Positions 48,130-59,024 of a stretch of DNA of 64,000 nucleotides are shown piece after piece. The stretch comes from Amphibacillus jilinensis Y1. GTDB lineage: Bacteria; Bacillota; Bacilli; Bacillales; Amphibacillaceae. Both the position numbers and the translations under genes were made by a program. Where the stretch lies: assembly GCF_000306965.1 (NCBI RefSeq), contig NZ_JH976435.1:57585-121584 (forward strand), given 5' to 3'. Positions within the stretch are counted from its first letter, which is position 1. Each line of letters opens with the position of its first letter. The notes beneath the pieces are model-generated. The model was not told the origin of the DNA, made no database searches, and saw nothing but the letters and a program-made list of their open reading frames with translations.

Positions 48130-49797
48130 CTATACTTCCATAATAATCGGTAATACCATCGGTCGGCGTTTTGTTTTCTCAAATAGAAATGGTGCAATCG
48201 TATCAGTAATTTCATTTTTAATTTCTGACCACTGTGTGGTTTTACGTTCCATCACTTTATTAATGTGGCTTGATACAAGTTTTTGTGCTTCGTTAATAAG
48301 GTCTTCAGACTCACGCATATATACAAAACCGCGCGAAATAATATCTGGACCAGAAGCAATTTTAAATTCTTTCATGTTGATGCTCACGACTACAATGACA
48401 AGTCCTTCTTCTGATAAAATGCGACGGTCACGTAAGACGATATTGCCAATGTCACCAATTCCGCTACCATCTACATAAACAGATCCAGATGGAATCTTAC
48501 CAGCAACAGACGCATGATCTTTACCTAAAGCAAGTACATCTCCATTATCCATAATAAAACAATGATCTGGGTTTACATCACACGCTTCTGCTAATTTAAT
48601 ATGTTCTTTCTGCATGCGATATTCACCATGGATAGGCATGAAAAACTTAGGTGTTAACAACCGTAGCATCAATTTTTGTTCTTCTTGTCCACCATGACCA
48701 GAAGTATGAATATCGTTAAGAGGGCCGTGGATAACTTCTGCACCGGCACGATATAACATATTAATCATTCGACTTACACTTACGGTGTTCCCAGGTATTG
48801 GTGATGAAGAAAAGACAACGGTATCCTTAGGTATAATTTGAATTTGTCTATGGGTACCATTTGCAATTCGAGATAAGGCTGCCATCGGCTCACCTTGAGA
48901 ACCGGTACAAAGGATGGTGACTTCGTCAGCAGGCAGGCGATTAATTTGGTGTGCATCAATAAATGTATTATCGGGTGCTTTAATATAGCCCAATTCACGA
49001 CCAATTGATATCGAAGCTTCCATACTTCGACCAAACACAGCTACTTTTCGATTATGTTTAACAGCCCCTTCAACCATTTGTTGTAAACGATGAATATTCG
49101 AAGCAAAGGTTGCGAATATTAATCGTCCATCCGCTCGACTGAAAATATCATTAATGCTTTCGCCTACGACACGCTCTGACATCGTAAAACCAGGGACTTC
49201 ACTGTTTGTACTATCTGAAAGTAAACAAAGGACCCCTTCTTTACCTATTTCAGCCATTTTGGCTAGGTTAGCTGGCTCTCCAACTGGTGTGAAATCAAAT
49301 TTAAAATCACCTGTATGAACGATATTTCCAGGAGGTGTTTTAACAACAACTCCGTATGAATCAGGTATGCTATGTGTGGTTCTAAAAAATGTTACTGATG
49401 TTTTTCTGAATTTAATAACGTCATCTTCTTGATAGGTATGCAATTTAGCTTGACGTAATAAGCCATGTTCTTCTAATTTGTTTTTAATTAACCCAAGCGC
49501 GAGTTTACCAGCATAAACTGGGATATTAATTTCTCTCAATAAATAAGGTATACCACCGATATGGTCTTCGTGACCATGTGTTACAAACAACCCTTTAATT
49601 TTATCTTGATTTTGTACAAGATAGGTGTAATCTGGGATAACATAATCAATACCTAGAAGTTCATCCTCTGGAAATTTTATACCAGCGTCAATTAAGATTA
49701 TCTCGTCTTGAAATTGTACACCATAGGTATTTTTCCCGATTTCACCTAATCCTCCAATTGCGAATACTGCGGTTTGATCATTCTTCACAAATTTCAT
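48130..49797 (-). CDS. rnjA: Ribonuclease J1
   Basis: 5'-3' exo- and endoribonuclease, central to mRNA decay. 555 residues; metallo-beta-lactamase motif [15 protein letters not shown], beta-CASP domain with [15 protein letters not shown] and [14 protein letters not shown], then motif [18 protein letters not shown] and PIHGEYRM, and the C-terminal domain. Closest to J1 by its rpoY neighbour. It starts 3 bp after rpoY ends, so the two are co-transcribed. Confidence 0.97.
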   Translation of the reverse strand: MKFVKNDQTAVFAIGGLGEIGKNTYGVQFQDEIILIDAGIKFPEDELLGIDYVIPDYTYLVQNQDKIKGLFVTHGHEDHIGGIPYLLREINIPVYAGKLALGLIKNKLEEHGLLRQAKLHTYQEDDVIKFRKTSVTFFRTTHSIPDSYGVVVKTPPGNIVHTGDFKFDFTPVGEPANLAKMAEIGKEGVLCLLSDSTNSEVPGFTMSERVVGESINDIFSRADGRLIFATFASNIHRLQQMVEGAVKHNRKVAVFGRSMEASISIGRELGYIKAPDNTFIDAHQINRLPADEVTILCTGSQGEPMAALSRIANGTHRQIQIIPKDTVVFSSSPIPGNTVSVSRMINMLYRAGAEVIHGPLNDIHTSGHGGQEEQKLMLRLLTPKFFMPIHGEYRMQKEHIKLAEACDVNPDHCFIMDNGDVLALGKDHASVAGKIPSGSVYVDGSGIGDIGNIVLRDRRILSEEGLVIVVVSINMKEFKIASGPDIISRGFVYMRESEDLINEAQKLVSSHINKVMERKTTQWSEIKNEITDTIAPFLFEKTKRRPMVLPIIMEV

Positions 49798-49800
49798 GGG

Positions 49801-50010
49801 TTATACATTCTCCACAGCAAAATATTCGGATTTTTTCTCATAATCAAGATGTTCGCCTTCTAGTGGTTGAATATATTCAATATTAATATCGCGGTCCTTA
49901 AGCTCAGCTCTAACTTGGCGCTCGTTGTCTGCTTGGTAATATAGGCAGTGTGTATTTTCTCTTACAGGGACTTCATCGGCCCTTTCTTGATATAGTACTT
50001 TGTAAATCAT
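49801..50010 (-). CDS. rpoY: RNA polymerase epsilon subunit
   Basis: Small subunit of Firmicutes RNA polymerase, formerly YkzG. 69 residues, [20 protein letters not shown] at the start and the YFAVENV end, the family's usual size. ATG 50010 follows AAGGAGAGATGA; the 11 codons upstream are the SD region and not translated. Always next to rnjA in Bacilli. Confidence 0.93.
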   Translation of the reverse strand: MIYKVLYQERADEVPVRENTHCLYYQADNERQVRAELKDRDINIEYIQPLEGEHLDYEKKSEYFAVENV

Positions 50011-50090
50011 TTCATCTCTCCTTAATAGTCTTTTTCTAAACATAGCATTATAAAAAATCGTTCAATCGTTCATTTAAAAGTGTTGAAGGC

Positions 50091-50168
50091 TTAAGCATTG
50101 GGAACACGATTTTGATTCAGCAATCTTTTCCATTTTTTTCGAAGCTTTTCTCTTAGCCGTCTTAACAT
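50091..50168 (-). CDS. Possible 25-residue basic peptide
   Basis: MLRRLREKLRKKWKRLLNQ plus six residues, 11 of 25 residues Arg or Lys, amphipathic helix likely. AAGGAG lies 11 bases upstream of ATG 50168. It is on the same strand as rpoY, 80 bp ahead. Could be a genuine small protein or a chance frame; no homologue known to me. Confidence 0.4.
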   Translation of the reverse strand: MLRRLREKLRKKWKRLLNQNRVPNA

Positions 50169-50356
50169 GGTATAAGCAGCTCCTTTCAAAAAGCGAAAAC
50201 TCATCATCCGATCCAACCCTCTTATTAATAGTATAGTATGGATTGGCAAGTTTGGAAACAGAAACGTATTATTTTCTTCAGCTTTCTGTTTTGTTTATTA
50301 TTTTTCACTTAAAGAAATAAAGTTATACACCTTATTAATAAGAACAGAGAAAATGA

Positions 50357-50914
50357 TTAGTTAACATCACACGGTTTAGCGTTAGCAGGTGCTGAAAAGG
50401 GTTCAGAATTGTTAATGTGATCATAGAACATAATGCCGTTTAAATGATCGATTTCATGTTGGAAAACAATCGCTGCATAATCTTTTAACCTTAATTTAAC
50501 AATTTCACCTGCTAAATTGGTAGCTGTCACCGTAATTCTGGCATATCTCGGGACATAACCTGGAACTTCTCGATCGACAGAAAGGCAGCCTTCCCCAGAA
50601 GATAAATAAGTTATTTCTACTGAATGACTAATGATCTTAGGGTTAAAGTACCCGTCACTATAGCTTTTACCCTTAAAGTCCTCAAAGTGAACAGCAAGCA
50701 TACGCTTTGAGATCCCTAATTGTGGCGCAGCTAAACCAACCCCTGCTCTAAGCTTATACTTCTTAGCCGTTTCTTCATCTTGGCTATTCTTAATAAATTG
50801 AAGCATGTCTGTTAACATTTTTTTATCTTCATGGCTAGGAGGCATGGCGACATCCTTAGCGACTTCAGTTAAAGTGGGATGGCCTTCTCGAACAATATCT
50901 GTCATAGTAATCAA
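50357..50914 (-). CDS. def: Peptide deformylase
   Basis: Removes the N-formyl group from new proteins. 185 residues, type 2 (Gram-positive) form with the three motifs [20 protein letters not shown] (metal Cys) and [14 protein letters not shown] (HExxH). TTG 50914 is the likely start: it gives [15 protein letters not shown], like the B. subtilis enzyme, and has GGAG ten bases upstream. Confidence 0.96.
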   Translation of the reverse strand: MITMTDIVREGHPTLTEVAKDVAMPPSHEDKKMLTDMLQFIKNSQDEETAKKYKLRAGVGLAAPQLGISKRMLAVHFEDFKGKSYSDGYFNPKIISHSVEITYLSSGEGCLSVDREVPGYVPRYARITVTATNLAGEIVKLRLKDYAAIVFQHEIDHLNGIMFYDHINNSEPFSAPANAKPCDVN

Positions 50915-51168
50915 TGTATAAACACTCCTTTTAAATCACAAATCAAGGATATAGTGATACGTTTGTTGTTCAATTCTGAATTGCTGTAACATAGTTTAAC
51001 ATAATTATTATTGAAATGGGGATAATTTTGTATGTCAATAGATATTAAATTGGAAATATGAGAAGGACAATGTAATGGATTGTATTGGACGATTTTAAAA
51101 TAGACTAGATAGACTAGGGTAAGCGGTGAGTGAAAATAAGTCATTTATCCATGCTACAACAATTAGAC

Positions 51169-51303
51169 ATAAAGCGCTCTTCTCAAAATAGAGAGCGTAG
51201 ATACTATATCTAGGTGCGAGATAGCAGCTACTAATGTCGTGATTCGCTCACCTACCAATCACTTAGAATGAGAATACGTTCACTGATTGGAAGTTCGTTT
51301 TAT
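51169..51303 (+). repeat. Dispersed structured repeat, copy F
   Basis: ATAAAGCGCTC, TCAAAATAGAGAGC, a diverged middle with CTACTAATGTCGTGATTCGCTCACCT split, then ACCAATCAC...CACTGATTGG hairpin and end GTTCGTTTTAT. Together with flanks it fills the 480-bp def-ykyA gap; the rest shows only probable ykyA promoter elements (TAGAAT near 51352). Confidence 0.75.
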
Positions 51304-51395
51304 TTATATGTTTGTCCAAATGTTACTTATGTTATACTGTTTTTATATGTGGTAGAATGACAACATAGAGAAGCAAAAGAATGGAGGCATTTAAC

Positions 51396-52046
51396 GTGCG
51401 TTTAAAAATGGTAGGATTAATGATTTTAAGTGGTCTGTTATTAGTAGCCTGTTCAGGGCAATCAACAGAAGAAACAATGTATGAACACATGGAAGAGGCC
51501 GTTAGGTTAGAGGGCGACTTTGTTGATCAACAGCAACCACTTGGTGAGTTAGAACAAAAGGAGCAAGACATATATCAAGAAATTAGTGAATTAGGTATGG
51601 ACGAATACGAAGAAATTCGATCATTGGCCGAACAAGCAATTGCCTCTATCGAAGAAAGAAGAGAGCTTACTGAAAAAGAAATAGCAAGTATTGAAGCATC
51701 CAAAAGTGAGTTTGAGCAGGTTGAACCATTGATAGCAGATCTAGAGGATGAGGCTTTACAAGAGACAGCACAGGAAATGGTTGAAAAGATGAATGAACGT
51801 TATCAAGCTTTTCTAGCTTTACACGAAGCTTATCAGAGCTCATTAGATTATGATATTGCTCTTTATGAGTTATTAATGAAAGAAGATTTAGAAGAACCTG
51901 AATTTACTGAACAAGTTGATCAAGTTAATAGTCAATACCAAGAAGTGATTGATGCTAATCATGCGTTTAATGATGCAACAGATGCCTTTAATGAAAGGAA
52001 ACGTGAATTTTATGATCAATCTGACTTAAATATTACATATGAATGA
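51396..52046 (+). CDS. ykyA: YkyA-type cell-surface lipoprotein
   Basis: 216 residues from GTG 51396 (GGAGG eight bases upstream). Lipobox LVAC with Cys19, then an almost wholly helical, Glu/Gln-rich body with coiled-coil character (LEQKEQDIYQEISELG, AIASIEERRELTEKEIASIE). B. subtilis ykyA lies in the same place before pdhA and encodes a putative cell-wall-binding lipoprotein. Function unknown. Confidence 0.82.
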   Translation: MRLKMVGLMILSGLLLVACSGQSTEETMYEHMEEAVRLEGDFVDQQQPLGELEQKEQDIYQEISELGMDEYEEIRSLAEQAIASIEERRELTEKEIASIEASKSEFEQVEPLIADLEDEALQETAQEMVEKMNERYQAFLALHEAYQSSLDYDIALYELLMKEDLEEPEFTEQVDQVNSQYQEVIDANHAFNDATDAFNERKREFYDQSDLNITYE

Positions 52047-52055
52047 TAATATGAT

Positions 52056-52097
52056 AAAAGCATGGCTTGTGTCCCGAACTCAAGGCATGCTTTTTTT
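52056..52097 (+). terminator. Terminator after ykyA
   Basis: AAAGCATG-GC-TTG pairs with CAA-GG-CATGCTTT around a TCCCGAACT-containing loop, then seven T. Confidence 0.8.
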
Positions 52098-52130
52098 ACG
52101 TACACGAAGCAAATACAAAGACTTAGTAAA

Positions 52131-52254
52131 ATAAAGCGCCCGACTCAAAATGGAAACCATTGATGTCGGTAATAACGGACGCTATCCCTTGATTCACTCA
52201 ACTGACAATCAGTGGGTGAAGAACGAACACACCTACTGATAGAAGATCATTTTA
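52131..52254 (+). repeat. Dispersed structured repeat, copy G
   Basis: ATAAAGCGCCCGACTCAAAAT, GGTAATAACGGACGCTAT, TTGATTCACTCAACTGACAA split, the hairpin ATCAGTGGG...CCTACTGAT, end TCATTTTAT. Lies in the ykyA-pdhA gap, upstream of the Rex-like site. Confidence 0.8.
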
Positions 52255-52371
52255 TTTTGTAGACCATCCTTACTATGTTGAATATGAATATAAATGTAGG
52301 TCAAAATGCTTAAACGAAGCGAATAGATGTAATACACAGCCTCAGAGAAGACTGATACAGGGTGAATAAAT

Positions 52372-52389
52372 TAGTGAAACAGTTCACAA
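52372..52389. promoter_or_regulatory. Rex-like operator upstream of pdhA
   Basis: TAGTGAA-ACAG-TTCACAA matches the Rex consensus TTGTGAA-N4-TTCACAA with one mismatch. Rex is the NADH/NAD-sensing repressor of Firmicutes fermentation genes. The site is about 57 bp upstream of the -35 box of the proposed pdh promoter, so the mode of action is open. Confidence 0.65.
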
Positions 52390-52445
52390 TAAAAATTTTT
52401 TAAACAAAAAGGTTGAATAATTTCAAAGTTATTGTTGCAAAGTGA

Positions 52446-52474
52446 TTGACCGTTTTGAGTTATTGAGATAAACT
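52446..52474 (+). promoter_or_regulatory. Sigma-A promoter of the pdhABCD operon
   Basis: TTGACC (52446-52451), 17-nt spacer, TAAACT (52469-52474). It implies a leader of about 190 nt before pdhA; no riboswitch was recognised in it. Confidence 0.65.
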
Positions 52475-52647
52475 AATATCAAAGAACAAATTGTACTAAT
52501 CGTTTCAACTTTTTCTTATATAACAGTTTTGGTTATCAATCAAATAAAGATTAAAAAAAATGAGAAAGGGTAATGTAACGATAGGTGCAATTTACGTTTT
52601 AGGTCCTTTTGTTTAGATTTAAAACGAAATAAATAAAACAAGGTTAG

Positions 52648-53754
<1,107 letters not shown>

Positions 53755-53757
53755 ATC

Positions 53758-54735
53758 ATGGCTCAAATGACGATGATTCAAGCAATTACTGATGCGTTAC
53801 GTACGGAATTAAAAAATGATGAAAATGTTCTTGTTTTTGGAGAAGATGTCGGTCAAAACGGTGGTGTTTTCCGTGCGACAGAAGGCCTCCAAGCTGAGTT
53901 TGGAGAAGATCGTGTTTTTGACACTCCATTAGCAGAATCTGGGATTGGTGGTTTAGCGATCGGATTAAGTACACAAGGTTTTCGTCCGGTTCCTGAGATT
54001 CAATTCTTTGGTTTCGTTTATGAAGTTATGGATTCTATTAGTGGACAAATGGCACGTATGCGTTATCGTTCAGGTAACACAATGCATGCGCCTGTCACGA
54101 TTCGCTCGCCATTTGGTGGTGGTGTTCATACCCCAGAAATGCATGCTGACTCATTAGAAGGACTTATGGCACAACAACCGGGATTGAAAGTGGTTATTCC
54201 ATCAAACCCTTATGATGCTAAAGGTTTATTAATTTCATCGATCCGTGATAATGATCCTGTTATCTTTTTAGAGCACATGAAACTATATCGTTCTTTCCGT
54301 GATGAAGTGCCAGAAGAAGCTTATGAAGTAGAGCTTGGTAAAGCTAAAGTAGCACGCGAAGGTAATGATGTTACATTAATCGCCTATGGTGCAATGGTTC
54401 AAGCTTCTGTTAAAGCTGCTGAAGAATTAGAAAAAGATGGTGTGAGTGCTGAAGTTGTTGACTTACGTACGATTTCACCATTAGATATAGATACAATTGT
54501 AGAATCTGTTAAGAAAACGGGCCGTGTCGTTGTTGTTCAAGAAGCTCAGCGTCAAGCTGGTATTGCTTCTCAAATTGTTGCTGAAATACAAGAGCGTGCG
54601 ATCTTACATTTAGAGGCGCCTGTATTACGTGTAGCGGCTCCAGATACGGTATACGCATTTACACAAGCAGAAGAAGTATGGTTACCAAACCATAACGACA
54701 TTGTAGAGAAAGTGAATGACGTAATTAATTTTTAA
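53758..54735 (+). CDS. pdhB: Pyruvate dehydrogenase E1 component, beta subunit
   Basis: 325-residue partner of PdhA. Typical sequence [41 protein letters not shown] split in print, [17 protein letters not shown] and the C-terminal transketolase_C part [30 protein letters not shown] lies in the end of pdhA. Confidence 0.97.
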   Translation: MAQMTMIQAITDALRTELKNDENVLVFGEDVGQNGGVFRATEGLQAEFGEDRVFDTPLAESGIGGLAIGLSTQGFRPVPEIQFFGFVYEVMDSISGQMARMRYRSGNTMHAPVTIRSPFGGGVHTPEMHADSLEGLMAQQPGLKVVIPSNPYDAKGLLISSIRDNDPVIFLEHMKLYRSFRDEVPEEAYEVELGKAKVAREGNDVTLIAYGAMVQASVKAAEELEKDGVSAEVVDLRTISPLDIDTIVESVKKTGRVVVVQEAQRQAGIASQIVAEIQERAILHLEAPVLRVAAPDTVYAFTQAEEVWLPNHNDIVEKVNDVINF

Positions 54736-54768
54736 GTGTTAGTAAATTAACCAGGGAGGTTAGCAATA

Positions 54769-56349
54769 ATGGCATTCGAATTTAAATTGCCTGACATTGG
54801 TGAAGGTATTCACGAAGGCGAAATCGTAAAATGGTTTGTAAAACCTGGCGAAGAAATAAATGAAGATGATGTATTATGTGAAGTACAAAACGATAAAGCA
54901 GTAGTTGAGATTCCATCTCCAGTAGAAGGTACAGTAAAAGAGGTACACTTTGAAGAAGGAACAGTTGCTACAGTAGGGCAAACAATTGTTACTATTGATG
55001 CAGAAGGTTACGAAGGTGGGGAAGCAGATTCTGATCAAGAAACTGTCGAATCTACCCAAGAAAACAGTTCTGACGCTGGTCAAGGTGTTTTCGAATTCAA
55101 ATTACCTGATATTGGTGAAGGTATTCACGAAGGTGAAATTGTAAAATGGTTTGTCAAAGCTGGTGACGAAATAAATGAAGATGATGTATTATGTGAAGTG
55201 CAAAACGATAAAGCAGTTGTTGAAATTCCGTCTCCAGTAGAAGGTACAGTAAAGGAAGTACACTTTGAAGAAGGAACAGTTGCTACAGTAGGGCAAACGA
55301 TTGTGTCTATCTATGCAGAGGGTTATGCTTCAGAGAGTGGAAGTGAAGAACCAGCTAAAGAAGAAAAACAAGCTTCTCAAACCACTCAACAAGCTGAGTC
55401 AGTATCTACGGACAATGCACGAGTTATTGCGATGCCTTCAGTCCGCAAATTTGCTCGTGATCATGATGTGCAAATCGCAAATGTAAAAGGTTCAGGGAAA
55501 AATGGCCGCGTATTGAAAGAAGATGTTGAAGCTTACTTAAGTGGCGACCAGAAAGTTGACACATCAGCTGATGAGCAAAAAGCGCCAGCTAAATCCGAAT
55601 CAAAAGAAACGCAAACAACAGCCAAACCACACGCTTCTGCAGGTGAATTACCTGAAACGCGTGAAAAAATGTCTGGTATCCGTAAGTCTATTGCAAATGC
55701 AATGGTTAACTCTAAGCACAAAGCACCTCATGTTACATTACATGATGAAGTAGATGTGACTGAACTTGTTGCTCATCGTAAGAAATTCAAACCGGTTGCA
55801 GCAGAAAAAGAAATTAAGTTGACTTACTTACCTTATGTTGTTAAAGCTTTGGTTTCTGCTTTAAAACAATTCCCAATTATTAATGCATCCATTGATGATA
55901 GTACGGACGAAATTGTTTATAAGCATTACTATAATGTTGGTATTGCAGCAGACACAGATAAAGGTTTACTTGTCCCTGTTGTGAAAGACGCTGACAAAAA
56001 ATCTATTTTTGATATTTCAAAAGAGATTAATCAATTAGCTAAAAAAGCTCAGGAAGGTAAACTTTCTCCAGATGAAATGAAAGGTGCATCATGTACCATT
56101 ACGAACATCGGTTCAGCTGGTGGTCAATGGTTTACGCCAGTTATTAATTATCCTGAAGCTGCAATTCTAGGTATTGGTCGTATTGCTGAGAAGCCAGTCG
56201 TTAAGGATGGGGAAATCGTTGTTGCTCCAGTATTGGCATTATCACTTAGCTTCGATCACCGTATCGTAGATGGTGCAACTGCACAATATGCTTTAAATCA
56301 AGTGAAGCGTTTGTTAAACGATCCACAATTAATTATGATGGAGGCGTAA
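54769..56349 (+). CDS. pdhC: Dihydrolipoamide acetyltransferase (E2) with two lipoyl domains
   Basis: Core of the pyruvate dehydrogenase complex; moves the acetyl group to CoA. 526 residues instead of about 440 in B. subtilis, because there are two lipoyl domains (residues 1-80 and 106-187) with lipoyl lysines Lys43 and Lys148 in [12 protein letters not shown]. Next come a peripheral-subunit-binding domain ([18 protein letters not shown]) and the catalytic domain ending with [13 protein letters not shown] (HxxxDG). The two lipoyl coding regions are nearly identical in DNA. ATG follows GGGAGG. Confidence 0.97.
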   Translation: MAFEFKLPDIGEGIHEGEIVKWFVKPGEEINEDDVLCEVQNDKAVVEIPSPVEGTVKEVHFEEGTVATVGQTIVTIDAEGYEGGEADSDQETVESTQENSSDAGQGVFEFKLPDIGEGIHEGEIVKWFVKAGDEINEDDVLCEVQNDKAVVEIPSPVEGTVKEVHFEEGTVATVGQTIVSIYAEGYASESGSEEPAKEEKQASQTTQQAESVSTDNARVIAMPSVRKFARDHDVQIANVKGSGKNGRVLKEDVEAYLSGDQKVDTSADEQKAPAKSESKETQTTAKPHASAGELPETREKMSGIRKSIANAMVNSKHKAPHVTLHDEVDVTELVAHRKKFKPVAAEKEIKLTYLPYVVKALVSALKQFPIINASIDDSTDEIVYKHYYNVGIAADTDKGLLVPVVKDADKKSIFDISKEINQLAKKAQEGKLSPDEMKGASCTITNIGSAGGQWFTPVINYPEAAILGIGRIAEKPVVKDGEIVVAPVLALSLSFDHRIVDGATAQYALNQVKRLLNDPQLIMMEA

Positions 56350-56355
56350 TCGAAT

Positions 56356-57765
56356 ATGGTAGTAGGAGATTTTCCAATTGAATTAGATACATTAGTTGTT
56401 GGAGCAGGACCTGGTGGCTACGTTGCTGCCATCCGTGCTGCTCAAACTGGCCAAAAAGTAACAATTGTTGATAAGGGTGCGCTAGGAGGCGTTTGTCTTA
56501 ATGTAGGTTGTATTCCGTCAAAAGCTCTGATTCAAGCAGGTCATCGCTTTGAAGAAGCACATGGTGCTGAAGAGATGGGGATTGCAGCAGAAAACGTCAC
56601 CGTCGATTTTAGTAAGGTTCAAGAATGGAAAAGTAGTGTGGTTAATAAACTCACTTCTGGTGTTGAAGGCTTACTTAAAGGCAATAAGGTGGATATTGTA
56701 AGTGGTGAAGTTTACTTTGTTGATAAAAATACAGTTCGTGTAATGGATGAAAAAAACTCACAAACTTATACGTTTAAGAATTGTATAATTGCAACAGGTT
56801 CTACACCAATTGAAATACCGTCATTTAAGTATTCTGAACGCATTTTAGATTCAACAGGAGCTCTAAATCTTAAAGAAATCCCTAAAAAGCTCGTTGTTAT
56901 CGGTGGTGGGTATGTTGGTACTGAATTAGGTACTTCATATGCAAACTTTGGTACAGAAGTAACGATCCTTGAAGGTGCTGATGACATTTTAGGTGGTTTT
57001 GAAAAAGATATGTCATCTTTAGTTAAACGCCATTTGAAAAAGAAAAATGTTAACATTGTAACGAAAGCGATGGCGAAAGGTTCCGAAGTAACTGATAATA
57101 GTGTGAAAGTGACTTATGAAGCTAAAGGGAAAGAAGAGACCATTGAAGCGGATTATGTACTTGTTACAGTAGGTCGTTATCCAAACACTGCTGAAATTGG
57201 ATTAGAGCAAGTTGGTATAGATATGGATGATCGTGGACTTATTAAAATTGATAAACAATGTCGTACTAGTGTTGATAATATATTTGCTATTGGAGATATT
57301 GTAGCAGGTCCACCACTTGCGCACAAAGCTTCATATGAAGGTAAAATTGCTGCAGAAGCAATTGCAGGTGAAAAGTCAGAAATTGATTATAACGGCATTC
57401 CTGCTGTTGTATTCTCTGATCCAGAGCTTGCAACAGTTGGATACACAGAAGCTGAAGCAAAAGAAGCAGGCTACGAAGTTACATCATCTAAATTCCCGTT
57501 TGCTGCAAACGGTCGAGCATTATCATTAGGTAGTGGCGATGGATTTGTTAGACTCGTTACACGTAAAGATGATGGTTTAGTTCTAGGTGCGCAAATTGCC
57601 GGAGCTAATGCGAGTGATATGATTTCAGAACTTGGTCTAGCAATTGAATCTGGCATGACAGCAGAAGATTTAGCTCTTACCATTCATGCTCACCCTACAT
57701 TAGGTGAAATTACCATGGAAGCTGCTGAAGTTGCGATGGGTACACCAATTCACGTTGTAAAATAA
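56356..57765 (+). CDS. pdhD: Dihydrolipoamide dehydrogenase (E3)
   Basis: FAD enzyme that reoxidises lipoyl groups with NAD. 469 residues: FAD motif [15 protein letters not shown], redox disulfide [18 protein letters not shown] motif [20 protein letters not shown], second FAD motif [17 protein letters not shown] and active-site His-Glu HAHPTLGE. Six bases after pdhC. It may also serve other keto-acid complexes. Confidence 0.97.
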   Translation: MVVGDFPIELDTLVVGAGPGGYVAAIRAAQTGQKVTIVDKGALGGVCLNVGCIPSKALIQAGHRFEEAHGAEEMGIAAENVTVDFSKVQEWKSSVVNKLTSGVEGLLKGNKVDIVSGEVYFVDKNTVRVMDEKNSQTYTFKNCIIATGSTPIEIPSFKYSERILDSTGALNLKEIPKKLVVIGGGYVGTELGTSYANFGTEVTILEGADDILGGFEKDMSSLVKRHLKKKNVNIVTKAMAKGSEVTDNSVKVTYEAKGKEETIEADYVLVTVGRYPNTAEIGLEQVGIDMDDRGLIKIDKQCRTSVDNIFAIGDIVAGPPLAHKASYEGKIAAEAIAGEKSEIDYNGIPAVVFSDPELATVGYTEAEAKEAGYEVTSSKFPFAANGRALSLGSGDGFVRLVTRKDDGLVLGAQIAGANASDMISELGLAIESGMTAEDLALTIHAHPTLGEITMEAAEVAMGTPIHVVK

Positions 57766-57770
57766 TAATT

Positions 57771-57807
57771 AAACACCGGTAATTCTTATGAATTATCGGT
57801 GTTTTTT
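57771..57807 (+). terminator. Terminator of the pdh operon
   Basis: ACACCGGTAATTC-TTAT-GAATTATCGGTGT with one mismatch, then TTTTTT. Confidence 0.92.
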
Positions 57808-57903
57808 GTTAATATGTCTAAAAGAATTCTTTTATTAAAGTTTTTTAATTTGTAATGGTTTATAATACAAAAGAAAAGAAATAAAACAACAAGGATGAGC
57901 ATA

Positions 57904-58740
57904 ATGAAAAATATTTTCTTTTTAATAATAGCTTTATTCATGACTTTTTTATTGATCGGTTGTCAAGCAGAGACTAATCAAGGTGAATCAGAACAAGAAG
58001 AAAACATTCAAGAGCCAGTAGAAGAAGAGTCTGTTAATGAAGAAGAAGTTGAAGAGAGTGAAGGAGAAATCGAATTGGATGAAACGGTAAAACAATATCA
58101 ACCTTTATATCGCGTTAATCAAACGAACTGGGCAATCGAACCGATTAGTGAGGAAACCAATAGCAAAGTTGTTTTATTAACCATTGATGATGCACCAGAT
58201 CAACATGCTTTAGAAATGGCCAATACGTTGAAAGCATTAGATGCATCGGCAATATTTTTTGTTAATGGTCATTTTTTAGAAGATCAGGATCAACAACAAA
58301 TACTAAAAGAGATTTATGAAATGGGTTTTGTAATTGGTAATCACACATATACACACCCGAATTTAAGTGATATTTCTGAAGAGCAACAACGTGAAGAAAT
58401 AATCGCGTTAAATGATTTGGTAGAAGATATAATTGGTGAACGTCCTAAATTTTTCAGAGCTCCTTTTGGTGTTAATACAGATGTTTCAAATGCTGTAGCT
58501 GAAGAAGAAGAGATGGTAGTCATGAATTGGACTTACGGATACGACTGGGAGGATGATTACACAGAGGCAGATGTATTAGCTGAAATGATGATTAATACAC
58601 CAGAGTTGCGTGATGGTGCTAATTTATTAATGCATGATCGCTCTTGGACCAGTGAAGCATTAGAAGATATTGTCATTGGATTAGAGGAAAAAGGTTATGA
58701 GCTCGTTAACCCTAAAACCATTGAAACCGATGTTGAATAG
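57904..58740 (+). CDS. Lipoprotein polysaccharide deacetylase (NodB domain)
   Basis: 278 residues from ATG 57904 (AAGG nine bases upstream; ATG 57895 is too close). Lipobox LIGC (Cys20), then a very acidic linker of about 50 residues and a NodB carbohydrate esterase 4 domain with LTIDDAPD (catalytic Asp), GNHTYTHPNLS (metal His pair) and FFRAPFGVN. TIDDAP replaces the usual TFDDGP. Probably trims acetyl groups from peptidoglycan or another wall glycan. Confidence 0.9.
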   Translation: MKNIFFLIIALFMTFLLIGCQAETNQGESEQEENIQEPVEEESVNEEEVEESEGEIELDETVKQYQPLYRVNQTNWAIEPISEETNSKVVLLTIDDAPDQHALEMANTLKALDASAIFFVNGHFLEDQDQQQILKEIYEMGFVIGNHTYTHPNLSDISEEQQREEIIALNDLVEDIIGERPKFFRAPFGVNTDVSNAVAEEEEMVVMNWTYGYDWEDDYTEADVLAEMMINTPELRDGANLLMHDRSWTSEALEDIVIGLEEKGYELVNPKTIETDVE

Positions 58741-58903
58741 AGTACTATTAATCTGTGCTAAGAAGGAATGTTAGAAAAAAAGTAACAGTAAAGGCGAATA
58801 ATAATCCGGTAGGCTCGTTCATTCGTCTTTTTCAGACTAGCAGGCTATTAAATTTTAACAAGCAGTGAGAAGTGCCGAGTTAGCGATCAGTCCATGTTAC
58901 CAA

Positions 58904-59024
58904 GTAACTGTCCGTAAAGCGCCCGCTGTAAAAATAGAAGATAGAAGCTCTTCTGTTTAGCCGGGCGATAACGGACGCTAATGTCCTGATTCAGTCAGCT
59001 CCCACTGATTGGAGGTTCGTCTTA
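58904..59024 (+). repeat. Dispersed structured repeat, copy H
   Basis: GTAACTGTCCGTAAAGCGCCC, GGGCGATAACGGACGCTAATG split, TCCTGATTCAGTCAGCT, then a short 3' end CCCACTGATTGGAGGTTCG. It ends at the speA stop codon. The pairing CGTCCGT-type with ACGGACG is intact. No other feature is seen in 58741-58903. Confidence 0.8.
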
